A DNA stretch of 64,000 nt. Source: Istiophorus platypterus (taxonomy: Eukaryota > Chordata > Actinopteri > Istiophoriformes > Istiophoridae). Positions within the stretch are counted from its first letter, which is position 1. Every line of letters starts with the position of its first letter. Both the position numbers and the translations under genes were made by a program. Of the stretch, positions 1-14,300 are shown in pieces. Location: NCBI GenBank assembly GCA_016859345.1, contig CM029128.1, forward strand, positions 22,053,281 to 22,117,280, read 5' to 3'. Below the pieces are notes generated by a model. It did no database searches and was not told the DNA's origin. It saw only the letters and a program-made list of their open reading frames with translations.

Positions 1-169
1 TGATTATGTCATACCACCAAGACCATACACCAAGGCCAGAGCAGTCATCATTACATGTAATCATTAGATATGGTGTGGCCATTCATAGTGTGTGTATTAT
101 CATTAATTCATCATACATATTAAAAGACGCTTTTACAAGCAGCTTCATTGTAAAGAATCATACAAAAAA

Positions 170-763
<594 letters not shown>

Positions 764-978
764 GCAAACTAGTAAATTAAATTGCATGTTGGCGTAATCA
801 CAATGACCTCTGACTGCATTTTCGTGTATATATTGTTGTGTAGGACTTCTTTCAACTGAAGTCATACTAGGCAGTGTAAGTCCAATAATACTGCTGAGTC
901 CACTATTAATAACTGAGTGTCCAGTTATTAAGCTGGAAGTAAACCACATTGTTCCATGTTTATTCCCGAAGGTCTCAG

Positions 979-1095
979 GAAGATGTCTTTTTGGATCCTA
1001 ATGACTGTGTGTCCAGGACTGAGCAGCAGCAGGTTTTAGGAAACTCTCACAACTTCTCTGTTGATATTCGGATGCCTGGTGTTACCCCAGCTGGG
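979..1095 (+). CDS. pam: pam exon W1: start of PHM domain
   Basis: It encodes 39 codons ending SVDIRMPGVTPAG, the start of the PHM copper domain, with the first conserved cysteine in PNDC. The donor is GTAAGT at 1096. The acceptor is taken as the AG at 977-978, but the pyrimidine tract is weak and a slightly different edge is possible. The exon ends in phase 0. The upstream 200 bases show no earlier exon. The following 830 bp intron holds nothing I recognise. Confidence 0.82.
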
Positions 1096-4000
1096 GTAAG
1101 TCAGTTTCTCTGAGACATAGTACTGTTTGGGAGATTTGTATCCTTTGACTGAAAGAGTATACTCATCTTTAGACTGAAACCATTAATTAGTAAGTGAATC
1201 TACAAAAAGTTAATCTACCGCTGTCTAGATAACTGTGTAAGGTTATTCATTTTTGAAATGAAATACCATAAATTTACTGTTTCAACCTCTTAATAGTTAT
1301 TAATATTTGCTGCTTTTTTCTGTGATAGCAAACTGAATATTTCTGGGTTTTGGAATGTTGATTAATCAAAATAATATAATTTAAGATGCCACCTTGGACT
1401 CTTGAAAATCTTTTACACAATAACTACAGAAAGCATGTATCAAACTAGTTAATAATGAATGAAAATAATTGCAGCCCTGATTATCATTATCTTTTGTTGA
1501 ATTAGAAACCAGATGGTGTTTTTTTCTCTCGGAGAATTTGCTTTTTTCACCCCCAAATACTTACAACCCCAGTACCTACATTTTTTTTAGTGCACTGGCT
1601 TATCCTCATTTAATTTCTCATACCAGAGCTCCATCTGAACACACATTTTGCATTAAACAAGTGTGTCTTTTAGTTTTTGTGCATGAAGAGCTAGTGCTTT
1701 TACTGTCACTGTCAGTTTTCTGTGCTGAATGTTGCTCACTTGTAAATATGTCACACATAAACTGTGCTCACAACTGTATTTTTGTCAAAACTTGATTTAA
1801 TTTTGTTACTCCAAATATCAGTTTAAAAAATACAATGTAAAGTTATGTTGTGAATATTTAATAACTGATGATTGTTCTCTATTACTCAGTAATAAATATC
1901 ATCATTTTATTCTTTCATGTTTTAGTCAGACACTTACCTGTGCATGGCATTTCCTGTGCCAGCTGGTCGAGATGCATATATTGGTGAGTATATTTTCTTT
2001 ACAGTATTCCTAGCCGATGGACAAACAAGCAGTATGTAGATCTATTCTAATAGCAAAAATTATTGACAGAGTAGATGGTACTTTTCTGGAAAATGAAAAT
2101 GATGTGGTTCAACTGTCACCGGATGGATAAGATCATAGGAAGAGTAACAGTTGTAGCAGAAGTAGCTGTTAAAACAGACATTGCTAAGGTAAAAAAAGTA
2201 GAGAAGTGGTGCTAGTAGTAGCAGCAATAGCCATAGCAACCGTTGAAGCTTCAGGAACAAAAGTAGCTTGTTTGTCATTATACATTTGTTCATGATACCT
2301 CTTTTGTGTGCATATTTTTTTGACAAAATATGTTTTAACTCATTGAGAAGTTTGGGCAGGACACACATTTTAATCCTTTAATCCTTTCTCCACTATGTCT
2401 GTGATGATGACACTGGGGGGTCTAAATTTTAGTCTGCTTGCACACTAAAGTAGTCCTAGTAGTATATTAGCAATGAGAAATAATCTGGTGAAATGATACA
2501 TGTCATGATACAGAGGTTACGATTCAATATATTGTGATATATTGCAATATAGCAAGTAGGGATACATATTGCAAATTTTGAAATCTAATTTTAGCAAAAG
2601 TGTAATGATATAAAGAACACACTACCATATGCATAAAATCTGCATAAAAACCTTTTAATGTTGTCAGTATATCTTAATTGTCCTCTAGATGTTTGCTAAA
2701 CAAAGATCAAGGTATTGGTGTTAGAGATGTTTGAGTTAGAGATATAGCATCTCTTCTCACACTAAACCCAGAGAATGAACAATATTTTAGTGAACAAGTG
2801 AGTTTATCCAGCTTCTGTATGACTGACTGCCCTGCATTTAACAGCCCAGGTAGCTGCAGTAATGACAGGTCAGCAGGAAAAACTGCAGTAGATTAGATAA
2901 GAGAAAGCGCTTCTGTTTAAAAAGCCAGAGACAACATAGAGTTTGGAAATGCTAACTGGATTTACTGAGGTGAGTCAGTGTGTACTACTTCAGAGCTGAA
3001 TGACATGGACACCTTGTGAGAGACATTTGTAACCATGGTAACTGTACATAAAGGTGGTGACAACTGTAGCCTCAAAATGATTAACTAAAATTAAAATTGT
3101 ATGCTCAAAATGAGGCTAACGTGTCTCTGATGAAAACTAGACTAAAATGTCTTCAGTGTTTGTTAACTAAAACAAATGAAATATATGACTAAAATATGAC
3201 TAAAACTAATACAGGCTTTCCAAAAACTAAAACTTATTCAAAACCAGTTGCCAAAATTAAACCTCGCCCATACTTCAGCTTTGTTAGCCACAGGAGTTGG
3301 TCTAACCCTTTCGGATTCAGCCAACGTTACTAGTCAGCTAGGTGTGCTAATGCTAACTTTGGGTGTGCTATTACACTAGAGTCCAGGTCTGCCACAAATG
3401 TTTGCATGTAAAATATTAAGTCAAAATTGATAGTGTTTTTTGAGGATTGATACATTATCTCAAATCATAATATCACAATACTCAATCGATATTTCCTCAC
3501 ACTCCTACATTGAAAGGCTGCAACATGTGTTTATTCCTCAGTGCACTTTGCTGGCCTTGATCTGATGCAACCAAAGACAAGAAATCATGTTGAGAAATGG
3601 TTCGAGTGAACTGAGTCATCGTGTCCAAAGTATGCTGAGCAAATGAATGCAGTTCTTTGAGAATTAAATATTTTAACCACAGTGCTTTTTCCCTCCACAG
3701 TGGACTTTATACCTCACGCCAGGATGGACACAGTCCATCACATGCTACTTTTCGGCTGCCAGACTCCTGTCTCCACCAGCAGCTACTGGTAATATCAAAC
3801 TTCAGGTCAAAGCTCTGTGTCTTAAAGGCCTTTTTTAATTGATAAAGTAAAAAGTTAAAAAATAGAAAGAAAAAGGTTATTTATTTTATTTTATCAGGAA
3901 AAATGTCAATAAAATATTTGAAATAAGTCTCTGTACCTGTTTTCAGTGCTGCATCATGAATAGTTGAAACATTTAGCTAAGGCAGAAGCTAAGTAGAGTT

Positions 4001-7000
4001 TCCAAACAAATATTATAACATTTATATTTACTGAAAGAAGATATTAAGATTTTATTTGACCTAATACAAGTTACGTTTGAACCACTTGAGTTAGGTTGGA
4101 TATGAAGAGCAGTAAAGCTCCTGAACCTGAGAGCTCAGGGCAGTTTTACAGAGACTGTTCCATTATCATTGATAATCATAGCATTAACCCCAGTACATCC
4201 TATAGCAGCTGCTAGCAACGTTGGACAGCATTGCTCAGACATTACATTGATTTTGATTGTATCAATATTGCAACAAATAGCAACAGTAGGTATTACATTA
4301 AATTTCAAAGCTCCTTAACATGATTCCCAGTGGGCATGGCCTTGTCATGGGCAGCTGTGAAATTTACTGGGGTTATCAGAATCAATCCACTGCTGTCCTT
4401 TTCTCCTCTAACTAAAAATGTAATATCTTGGTGAAATGGAGCCCTTTCATCTTTTTGGCTGTCTAATCTGGACTTCTGACAGTGCTGGATATGCTTTTAA
4501 CATCTTAATAACTTTGATCCAAGGCGTAAGATTATAATGTTGATTATATTGTCTCACTTCAATTTGTATTAAAGGTGGAACTATCATGGTTTTCATATAT
4601 AACTAGTCCAATGACTAAGTGTAATGTTAAAGGTGTTGGTGACAAACCCACAGAGAATTATCACCAACTCTGCAGTTCCACTCAGTTCTATGGAGCTTTG
4701 TGGCTCAAAGCCACTGTCCTCTACCTGCTCAGCACAAAACAGTGGACAGACTCAGACATTTACTAGTGAACATGTTTTGCAGCTAAAGTGCCAGATATTT
4801 CCCAGGAGTTGGTAGAGACCAAGAGCAGAACTTAAAGAGAGTCAATGTTATATATTCTATAATATATAAAATGAATGTTGCTTTGTGTCTGATGAGTGTG
4901 CAAATGGAAAACTTTTTGTTATCAAACATACCTGTTTGATAATGGTGGAAACTGTTCACCATATCATCATAAAGTGATAATGTGTCAGTGGTTACAGTTT
5001 GTCCTGGCTCATACAGGAGGGCAAAAGGATCAATTTGATAATTCTTTAGGTACACTTTGGTTCATAAATATTTGGACAGTGACACAATTTTGCAATTTAG
5101 CCTCTGTACAGCACCACGATGGATTTGAAACAAACAAATCAAGATGCAATGGAAGTGTAGACTTTCAACTTAAATTCAAGGGGTTTAGCAAAAATTTTTC
5201 ATTAACTGTTTAGGAAATACAGAAATATTTAAACATAAACATAGTCCCTCATGTTCAGGGTTCAGTCATTTCAAATCCATAGTGGTTTTACTGAGGCAAA
5301 ATTGCACAAATTGTTTCACTATCCAAATATTTATGAAATACTTGGACATTTTCTTTGCATCTGAACACTATAGCAAATTGCTGTAGTGGGGACAAATGTT
5401 TGTATTACTCTCTGACTACCCCCTGTTATTCACTCTGTTTTCCCATTTGGCATTTCATAAACACAAAGTGGTATTGATTGCATAATTTTTATCTCCAGGG
5501 ATTGTGGCAGTGTACAAGGCACTTGTGAGGATGAAGCCTCCATTATGTATGCGTGGGCTCGGAACGCACCTCCTACTAAATTACCCAAAGGTTTGTCTCT
5601 CAAAGCGTTGGTTCACAATGACTAAAAGTCCTATTTATTCATTGACCTCTGGTTGTATCTAGCCATGTAGAGATTTTTGGCTCCTCACCAGTACAATGGA
5701 GGGGAATGGAATTTAATTTGTGGTGATTACATTACTGAAAAGTAGCCAGAAACAGTTTGCCTTTGACTCTGTATATTTCACAGACTTAAGTGCTTAGTCA
5801 TAATGACTATTTCTTTAGTAGCAGTTTGTAGTTTACTGAAAATAAATGAAGCAAAGACAGATCATGTATTGTCAAGCATGTTTTTTATGTACAATAATGA
5901 ATCTTCCATTCATATATATGTAGCCATTTTTTGGCTATATCTTCATGTGGTTTCACTTGTTTCTCTAACATCTGCTCTTCTCTCTCTTTTCTGATAAGAT
6001 GTTGGTTTTAAAGTTGGAAGAAATTCAGGAATGTCCTACTTTGTGCTGCAGATCCATTATGGAGATGTCAGTGCTTTCAGAGGTAAGTCCTAATGGAGGT
6101 TAAAGTACTGACATTTATGTTTCAGAGAGATTATTTATGTAGTCATTAAAAGCAAATGCACTAAAGCCCTGGAAAGATCCAAGAGTTTAAGAGTAATTCC
6201 AAATACTATAAGGGGTCACTCCTATCTAAGTGAGCAAGCAGGAACAAAATGTTGAGACGTTGTGTATTCATTTTACCCTAACTTGTAGGTGGCCTTTTTA
6301 TTTCTGATATTATCAAACATTTAGTTTATTCGACTGCCATTTGGAAAAAGAAAGAGGAACAGGACCAAAAATATTTTCATACATGTTTAACAAGTAAATA
6401 ATATCCACCATTAACTAACTACATCCTTGGAGTTTTCTGTAGTTTAGCATCCAAATTCCGTCCACCACTCACAGCACCTCAGGTACCATAGATCAAAGTT
6501 TGTGATGTCAAGGTCTTTTGAAACCTCTATGTTTTGGAATGTAGATCCTTAGAATCTTGTTTTGTAGAGAAACAATTTGAGTTTATATCAAGTTGCACAT
6601 GGTAAATTTCAATGGAGAAATACTAATTGACTGAGTGTTCAGAATGTTTGTAGGATAGGCTTCTTCTTGACACACTCAAAAAACACTATAATCAAATAGA
6701 TTTTTTTTAGATTTTGTATATTTGGGAGAACAGTGCACTGCGCTGGGGTACAAGAGGGATTTAGTGTTTATAGCCAAAAAAAAACATGTCAGTTTTGTTT
6801 CATTTTTTTGTTCTGCAGACCATCATAGAGATTGCTCAGGACTTACCCTAAGAATGACATCTAAGCCGTAAGTACTTAATAAAAAAAATGAACTTTACCA
6901 TTGATTGCTGAAATAAAAAAATCTTGTCGGAGGGAACCATGAAATTTTGTATAATAGGAGGAAAATGTGAGGGGAAAAGTCATAAAAAAAATATGAAAGC

Positions 7001-8288
7001 AAAACTTATGAGCCTCCTATCCTCTAATTGCGACTATTTTTGCCATCCATTCAGGCAGCCATTCATTGCTGGCATATACCTGCTCATGTCTGTTGACACA
7101 GTCATCCTTCCAGGAAAGAGAGGTATTTTATGTATTTTTTTCTATATTTAAATTTTTCAGTTTCAAGTATATTAAATTGACCCTTCACTAAGCCCCCCCG
7201 CCCCTTGGTTGCTGATTGTACACCTGTCAAGTTTTCACACCTGGCATGTCAATATATGGTATTGTCAACGATATTGGTGAGAGACATTCCAAAGGAAATA
7301 ATGGCACTTTTCTGGAATAATTGTACAGAAATGACAGATAAAATTAGACAGGACTTTAGGACTGCACTGTATTGACTGCACTATGCATTTGAGAGCTACA
7401 TTCACAATATAATTTGTGAGTTGAGTATTGTGAATGAAATTGACATGAAAATCAAAGAAAATGTCACTGGTCCCAATGCAAGCAAGCAGACACAACCGTC
7501 TTGACAGTTTATGTGGAGGACAAACATATACAAGAAAAACAATACTCCTGCAGGGCATGTCAAGATCTTGTTTTATTTAAAGCTAACATTTTGTTATGAC
7601 TCCCTATAGCTCTGATTATCAGATTTACTGTGGGATGTGAGTGAGGTGCTCCAAACTGTTTAATCCATATCTCCACATTCACATCTCTCCTCCTATGTTT
7701 TTGGCTTTGGAAAAGCAAGAAAATACAACACCTCCCTTTAAATCTTAAGGATGTCTTCTGGGAGACTTGCAGGTTCCGTTTTGACACGGTTTCAGCATTT
7801 TCCCTCGCTGTGATGGTTCGACTGGCCTCCCACTCTTAGTATGGTTGCTAATGGCAACATGCACAGTATATCCTATACTTGATTTTTATCAGAATTGATT
7901 ATAATATACATTTGATTTATCCCCATCTGTGGAAGCTTAAACACACATCCTGTAAGGTCTCAAAATTGTGGGTGTGCCAAATTGGCGCAAACATATAAAA
8001 AGCACAGAAAGTAAATGACCCTTAGATCCTGCTGCCATGTCTGAAGATTTCAGTGATTAATGAAGTTGCTGGTGCTATACTATCTGGTTGTAAATTGCTC
8101 GCTGCACCTCTCTCAATTTGGTAACTGCGGTTTAATGGGATCATCCTTGATAATTAACTGCCTTAATCGCATTACATGTTGTGTTGAATAGACATTTCAA
8201 TCTATCTAAGCATGTCATGAAGGGAAAACAGGCAAAAATCAACATACATGAAAGGCGTTTTGAACTTTTGGAGAGGTGTGCGTGCACG

Positions 8289-8327
<39 letters not shown>

Positions 8328-11300
8328 CTGTGAGTGTGATGGTGTAACTTTGTCTGCCAAGTTACACCACATAGGAAAGAAAAAACCAACCTTTTTGCCT
8401 CTTCATCCCAGCTGCAACTGCTGCAAGCTGCCAAAAAATTGTGGCTTAAAGAAATATATGATTTCACCTTGAAACTATAACCCATTCATTCTTCACAGTT
8501 GTTGCATGCATCAGTTTTGCTGTTTATGTCACTGTTGTTAAATGATGCAACAACTGTTCGATGTGGCGAGTGTCTGTTGCACTTTCTTTAGGCAAGGTTC
8601 TTGCCCATCTTTATTTTGCTTTGTGGAGCAAGATTTTTAATTAAAAAGTTAAAAGAGTGTTGTACTGGTAAGTTAGCCAGCTCTAACTGCAAAAAAAGAA
8701 CAACTCCAATGTTGTTTGAATGCATAAAAGAAGAAGAGGGGCAGAAAAGGGGCTGCACAGTGATCACAGAATGGGCCTTCTTTGTTATCCTTTTATTTTT
8801 CTTTCTTAGTTACAAATGCAGACATCGCCTGTGATTACACTTCATATCCCATCTACCCATTTGCCTTCAGGACCCACACACACCACCTTGGTGAGTAATA
8901 CCAGAGTAATTAGCAGTCTGTTTCAGAATAACTTGTCAGTATCAGTTGTAGTCTAGATGTATGATTCTGTTGCAGGTGAAGTGGTCAGTGGCTACAGGAT
9001 CCGTGATGGGAAATGGAGCCTGATTGGAAGACAGTCCCCTCAGCTACCACAGGTAGACTATCACATCGGAAGGCATTTAAAAAACTGAAATTTTCAGATT
9101 GCCCTGGTAGCCAACAGGTTAAAGGCATGTGTTATCTAACTAGAGTGTCCTTGTTCCATGTCATACATTTCCCTCTCCTCATTTCTAGTATGATTCTGCT
9201 GCTCTTTTTTAGCTGTTAAAATTTTATGTTAATGTAATAATCCAGTGCTTGCTGTTGCATGGGACCTTCAGAAAACCTACAGAACCCCTGTCAAGGTTTT
9301 ACTCTTAACACTATGTCTACACAGGATGTCTAGCAAGAGCAGCACATTGGTAGAATAGTAGGTTCAGTAGACACAGCATTGTGTCAAGCTGTCAGCTGAG
9401 TTTTGGAAGCACTCAGAGTCCAATTCTCAGTCATTGTAGTTACATGCATAAGAATCTAGACATGAAAACATAAAAATTTGCATGTATAGCACAAGTTAAA
9501 TGTGAGCCATTATGCAGCCTTTATAGACAGCTGGATTAATTAAACTAGTTGTGAATCTGTTGAGTCAGACATGTACAGATGACAAAAAAAAATGCGACTG
9601 AGATACTTTCTGTGTAGAAATTCTGTAAGATGCAAAAGAATTAGACTTTCATGGTTAATAGTACAATATTCGGATCAAAATACACTGATATATAAAGAGA
9701 ATGCTCCAGCCATCCAGGCTTCTAACATGCTAGCTGGACTCTTAAGGTAGAATGTAGTCACTCTCATGACAGTTCTCTTAGAAATTAGACAAAATGTTAA
9801 CTCTCATTTAGTGTTGAAACTATTACTTAAATGATCAGTTAGTCAGTTTGGCATATTGGCAAATACCCTTATTCACTTTCTTGCTGAGTTCAATGAGAAT
9901 ACCAATCTCATACCTGTTTGCTAAATATGAAGCTGGAGCTAGCAGCCTTTAGCTTAGCTTAAAATAATGACTGGAAACTTTGGAAACAACTGTCATGGCT
10001 CTGTCTAACAGTAACTAAATTGGCCTACCAGTATCTCTAAAGCTCACTAATTATCATTTTACAGCTCATTTGGACAGAGCCAGGTGAGCTATGAAGCAAA
10101 CAATTATGAAAGTGCTATTATTCTTCTCATCTAACTTTTAACAACAAAGTGAATAAGTTAATAGTAATGTCTAACTGTTCTTTCATCAACAATTTTGATA
10201 ATTGATCAACATTTAAGTCACTTTCAATCAGAGGATATGTTTTATATGATTATAATTTGGTCAGTTTGGAATTTGGGCTGGGTTTTTTTCAAGCCTTTTA
10301 TTAGTCTTTAGTAGAGTTTTTAGGTTTCCACTTTAAGAGCATGGCTCAAGGTGCAACTAGTATATTCTGCTAACATTCTGTTTAGTATTTTGTTGGATAC
10401 CAGTGCCAAAAAGGCAGGCAAAGGATCAGGCACCAATTATGTTTATAACGTTAAAAAGTATAGCAACTACTGTGTGCAATGCATATACAATTTTGGACAA
10501 TCTTTGAACATATTGATTAACGTGGGTGCTAACTTGCAATAATAGAATGTTGGATCACAGTCAGATTTATTTGTGACAGTGAAGACTTACTCCAGCCCAT
10601 ACTGTTTTAAATCCTATCACCAAATACCTTATGCATACTTTATGGTAAATTTTTGAATCATAGATTTCAGTAATTAAATTTTTCTCCCATTTACTCTTGA
10701 ATTCCATGAGTTGGTGGTGTATGGTGTATATGGGGATAATTTGGATAATATTAAGTATACAGACTTTTTTGTTGGGATTTATCTTGAATAAACTAATGAC
10801 CACTCTGCGTAGGATTCTTATTATAATACATATTTGTTTGGACAGAAATGTATGATTTGCAATCATAGAGACCTAGAGATGAATTGCTAATCATCCATTA
10901 GCCTGTCGAAGCTGCTCCATGTTCTGTAAGGAGTTCGTAATTGTAAGGTTTAGATATGTTAGAGGACTGTTTGCTCATTGCTCAGCAGTTAATGTTTTTT
11001 CTGCCCAGGCTTTCTATCCTGCTAACAAGGAGGTGAATGTGAAGTTTGGTGACACCCTTGCTGCCAGATGTGTGTTTAGTGGTGAGGGCAGAACCTCCAA
11101 GACATACATTGGGTGAGTTCTGTTGTAAAACCCATTGCTTGTGCAATATTTTACATTACCTATAAATCAAAGGGCCTTTTAATTTCTACTGTTTTATTTA
11201 TGGTATTATTCAGACTAAATGAATAATAGATTAACTTTTAATTGCCCCCTGTGGACTGTTTTAATATTGATGTATAACCTACAGGGATTTATCATAGATT

Positions 11301-14300
11301 TATAAGACAGGTACTGTGGCTTTATTCCTGTCCCCCTCTACCATACCTTGTGTTTCTTCACACTTGCTGTCTGGTTGCTCATGCGGTGTTAAAACTTACT
11401 TTATATGTTGTATTTGCTAAAGGGGATGGAAGCTCCACTTTGGAAAGTTATAACAGTGATTATTATACTTTTTAGTTGTCTGTCTTATAAAGTCATATAC
11501 ACAGAATGTGGGCTTGCATGAATTTGATTGACCATCACAGTACAGTTTTGGATGATGATACTGTATCATTGCAGGGATCTCGTTGAAATGAATAAAGGGG
11601 CCATGTTTTTTTCACATAGCGTTAATGTCTATCTGAACATTACCCCAAAGCTCAGAGATCTTCATACAGTGGTATTCAGACCCATTAATGACAGATTAAA
11701 AACATTTTTTCCATAATTTTTGCAAATTCATTAATAATGATAAACTAAAATCTCTCATTTACAAAACAGTTCAGACCCTTAAGTAAGACTAAGGGTCTGA
11801 ATTAAGTGCCTGTAGCACCTCTGAACTTCCATCTTCAGGCCTTTCTACAGATGTTATTTGAGGTTTAAGTCTGAGGTTTGGCTGGGCCACTCAAAATCAG
11901 TCAAAGGCGATCCAAACCACTGCAGCGTTGTCTTGGCTGTATGCTTCAGGTGATTGTCCTACTGAAAGGTGAACTGTTGCATTAGCTTTTGGTCATGTGC
12001 ACTCAGGAGAAGATTTTCTTCAAGGATTTCTCTGTATCACTCTACTGCAAATACCTGACTGATGGAGTGCTGATTAGATGGCCGTCCTTCTGGCAGGTTC
12101 TCCCATCTCTTCAGAGGACTACTGAAGCTCTGAGAGTGACTTTTGGATTCAAGGTCACTTCCCTGACGAAGGCCCTTTTTCCTTGGTCACTCAGTTTGCC
12201 CTGATTCAATTAAAAAAAAGGTCTTGTGGTTCCAGACTTTACAAGTATTACAGCCACTGTGCTTCTGAGACCACTCAAAGCTTTAGAATTGGTTTCATAC
12301 CTTAGTCCTGATTAATGCTTCACCACGACCTTATTGCATAGGTCTACAGAGAGTTCCTTGGACTTCATTGTTTGGTTTTTGCCCTGACATGCAGTGTGAA
12401 CTGTGGAACCGTAATACACAGGTGTGTATCTCTTTAAACTATGTCTGGTCAATTCAGTTTGCCGCAGGTGGAGTCTAGTCAAATTCTAGAGAAATCTCAA
12501 GGAAAATTGGGGGTGTCACAGTAAAGGGTCTGAATATTTTAGTGAATGAGAAATTTTAGTTTTTAATTTTTGATAATTTGGCCAACAAAATAAGAGTAAA
12601 TAATCTGAAAAATTATATACAACATAATCATAGTCAGTATTAGACAGTATTTACTGTGTACAACAATACTCTTAAATGACGCTTTACAGACACGTATTTT
12701 CATTGACCATCAGATCCCTTGTTTTGTCACAATGCTGGACTCAACATTATGATGAATGTCAGTAACTAGTGATAGAAGATGGCGCAACCCTAGTTGGGAC
12801 AAGTAGTCATTCATTTGCAGATCGTACTGAATTAGAAGGCCCATGCACCTGAACGAGGGATTTCAGATAGATGGGTGCTGTGGTAGGGGCTACACTGTAG
12901 GCAAGCATTAGTGAATTAAACTCACTTTGCAACAGGGAGACAGTGGAGAGTAATGGAAAGCAGAGTGATATGAGCTGTCTTTGGCTAGTTGAAGACCAGA
13001 CATATGCTGCTTCATTTTGGACCATTTGCAGGGGTTTTACTGTTCACACTAGCAACCCTTTACCCTAGTCAAGGCAAGAAATCACAAGTGCCTGTACAGG
13101 AAGTTGAGCAACCTATGCAATCAGATAGGACCTGATCTTTCTGATTTTATAATAGTGCAAAGTCACAACTGAGTGACAGATGCAGCATGTTCAGTGAAAG
13201 ATGGTCATCAATCTCAATGCACCGATTTTTAGCAGATTTTGTTGGTGAGAGTGAATTGAGCTGGATACTACTTGATACTACTACTGCGATCACCAGGAGT
13301 TCAGTCTTAGAAAGACTGAGTTGATTATTAAGGAATTGTGACCAAGATATGCAGTGAGTGCAATATTCAACAGTTTAAAAATAAACTCGTAGCACTTGTT
13401 TCTAAAGGGAATGATTGGCAGTAGTTAGTGTATGATATATTAGGCAGTTTATAGTGGTCCTAATGATACGCATATTGCACTGCTTACTGATTATGTGAAG
13501 ATAATCTGCCTTTTTGAATATACTAAATAAACTAAAACATTGCTCCTCCTGGTAGATAGAAAGCACTGGCTTCCATACATATTGCTTAGGGGTGTTAACA
13601 AGGTGTCGCTGCATTCATTATGTCATCGGGGGGGCGGGGGGTCACATTAATGCCACATGCAGATCAGGGACCCAGTGGATACCTACTAAGGATCAGCCTC
13701 AGGCCTGTCATGGACCAGCCAACAGTTTTAGATGGCTACTACTTATACAGTGTGATGTATTTCTCCCCATGTACCTCCCTGTTTTGTCTGCAGTGGTACC
13801 TCTGTTGATGAAATGTGCAACTTCTATATAATGTACTACATGGACAGCAAACATGCAGTCCCCTACATGAACTGCATGGAGACAGGCTCCAAAGAATTGT
13901 TTCAACATATTCCAGCAGAGGCCAGTGTTCCTATCGCTGCCAGTCCAGGTCATATGAACTCTATGACACATATGGGACACTCAACAGGTACTAAGGCATC
14001 AAATATTGTTTATGTTGTATATCTCTAACCCAAATTTATTAATGGAACATTTTTTTTTCTGTTTCTGTTTGAATGAACATGAATGTATGCTAAATCGAAC
14101 ACTTATCTCACTTATCTCTGTCTTCAGCATGTATAATTGACATTTTTTTAAAAATGACATGAATACGTAATGACACTAAACTTTTTTCTTCCCCAAAAGA
14201 TAATCAAGATAACAGATCACTGGTGGATGCAAACAAAGCAGAACAGATCCTGGATCAGGGTGAGTTCAAGGGCAATGAGCTGCACTACTGGCTTATTAAA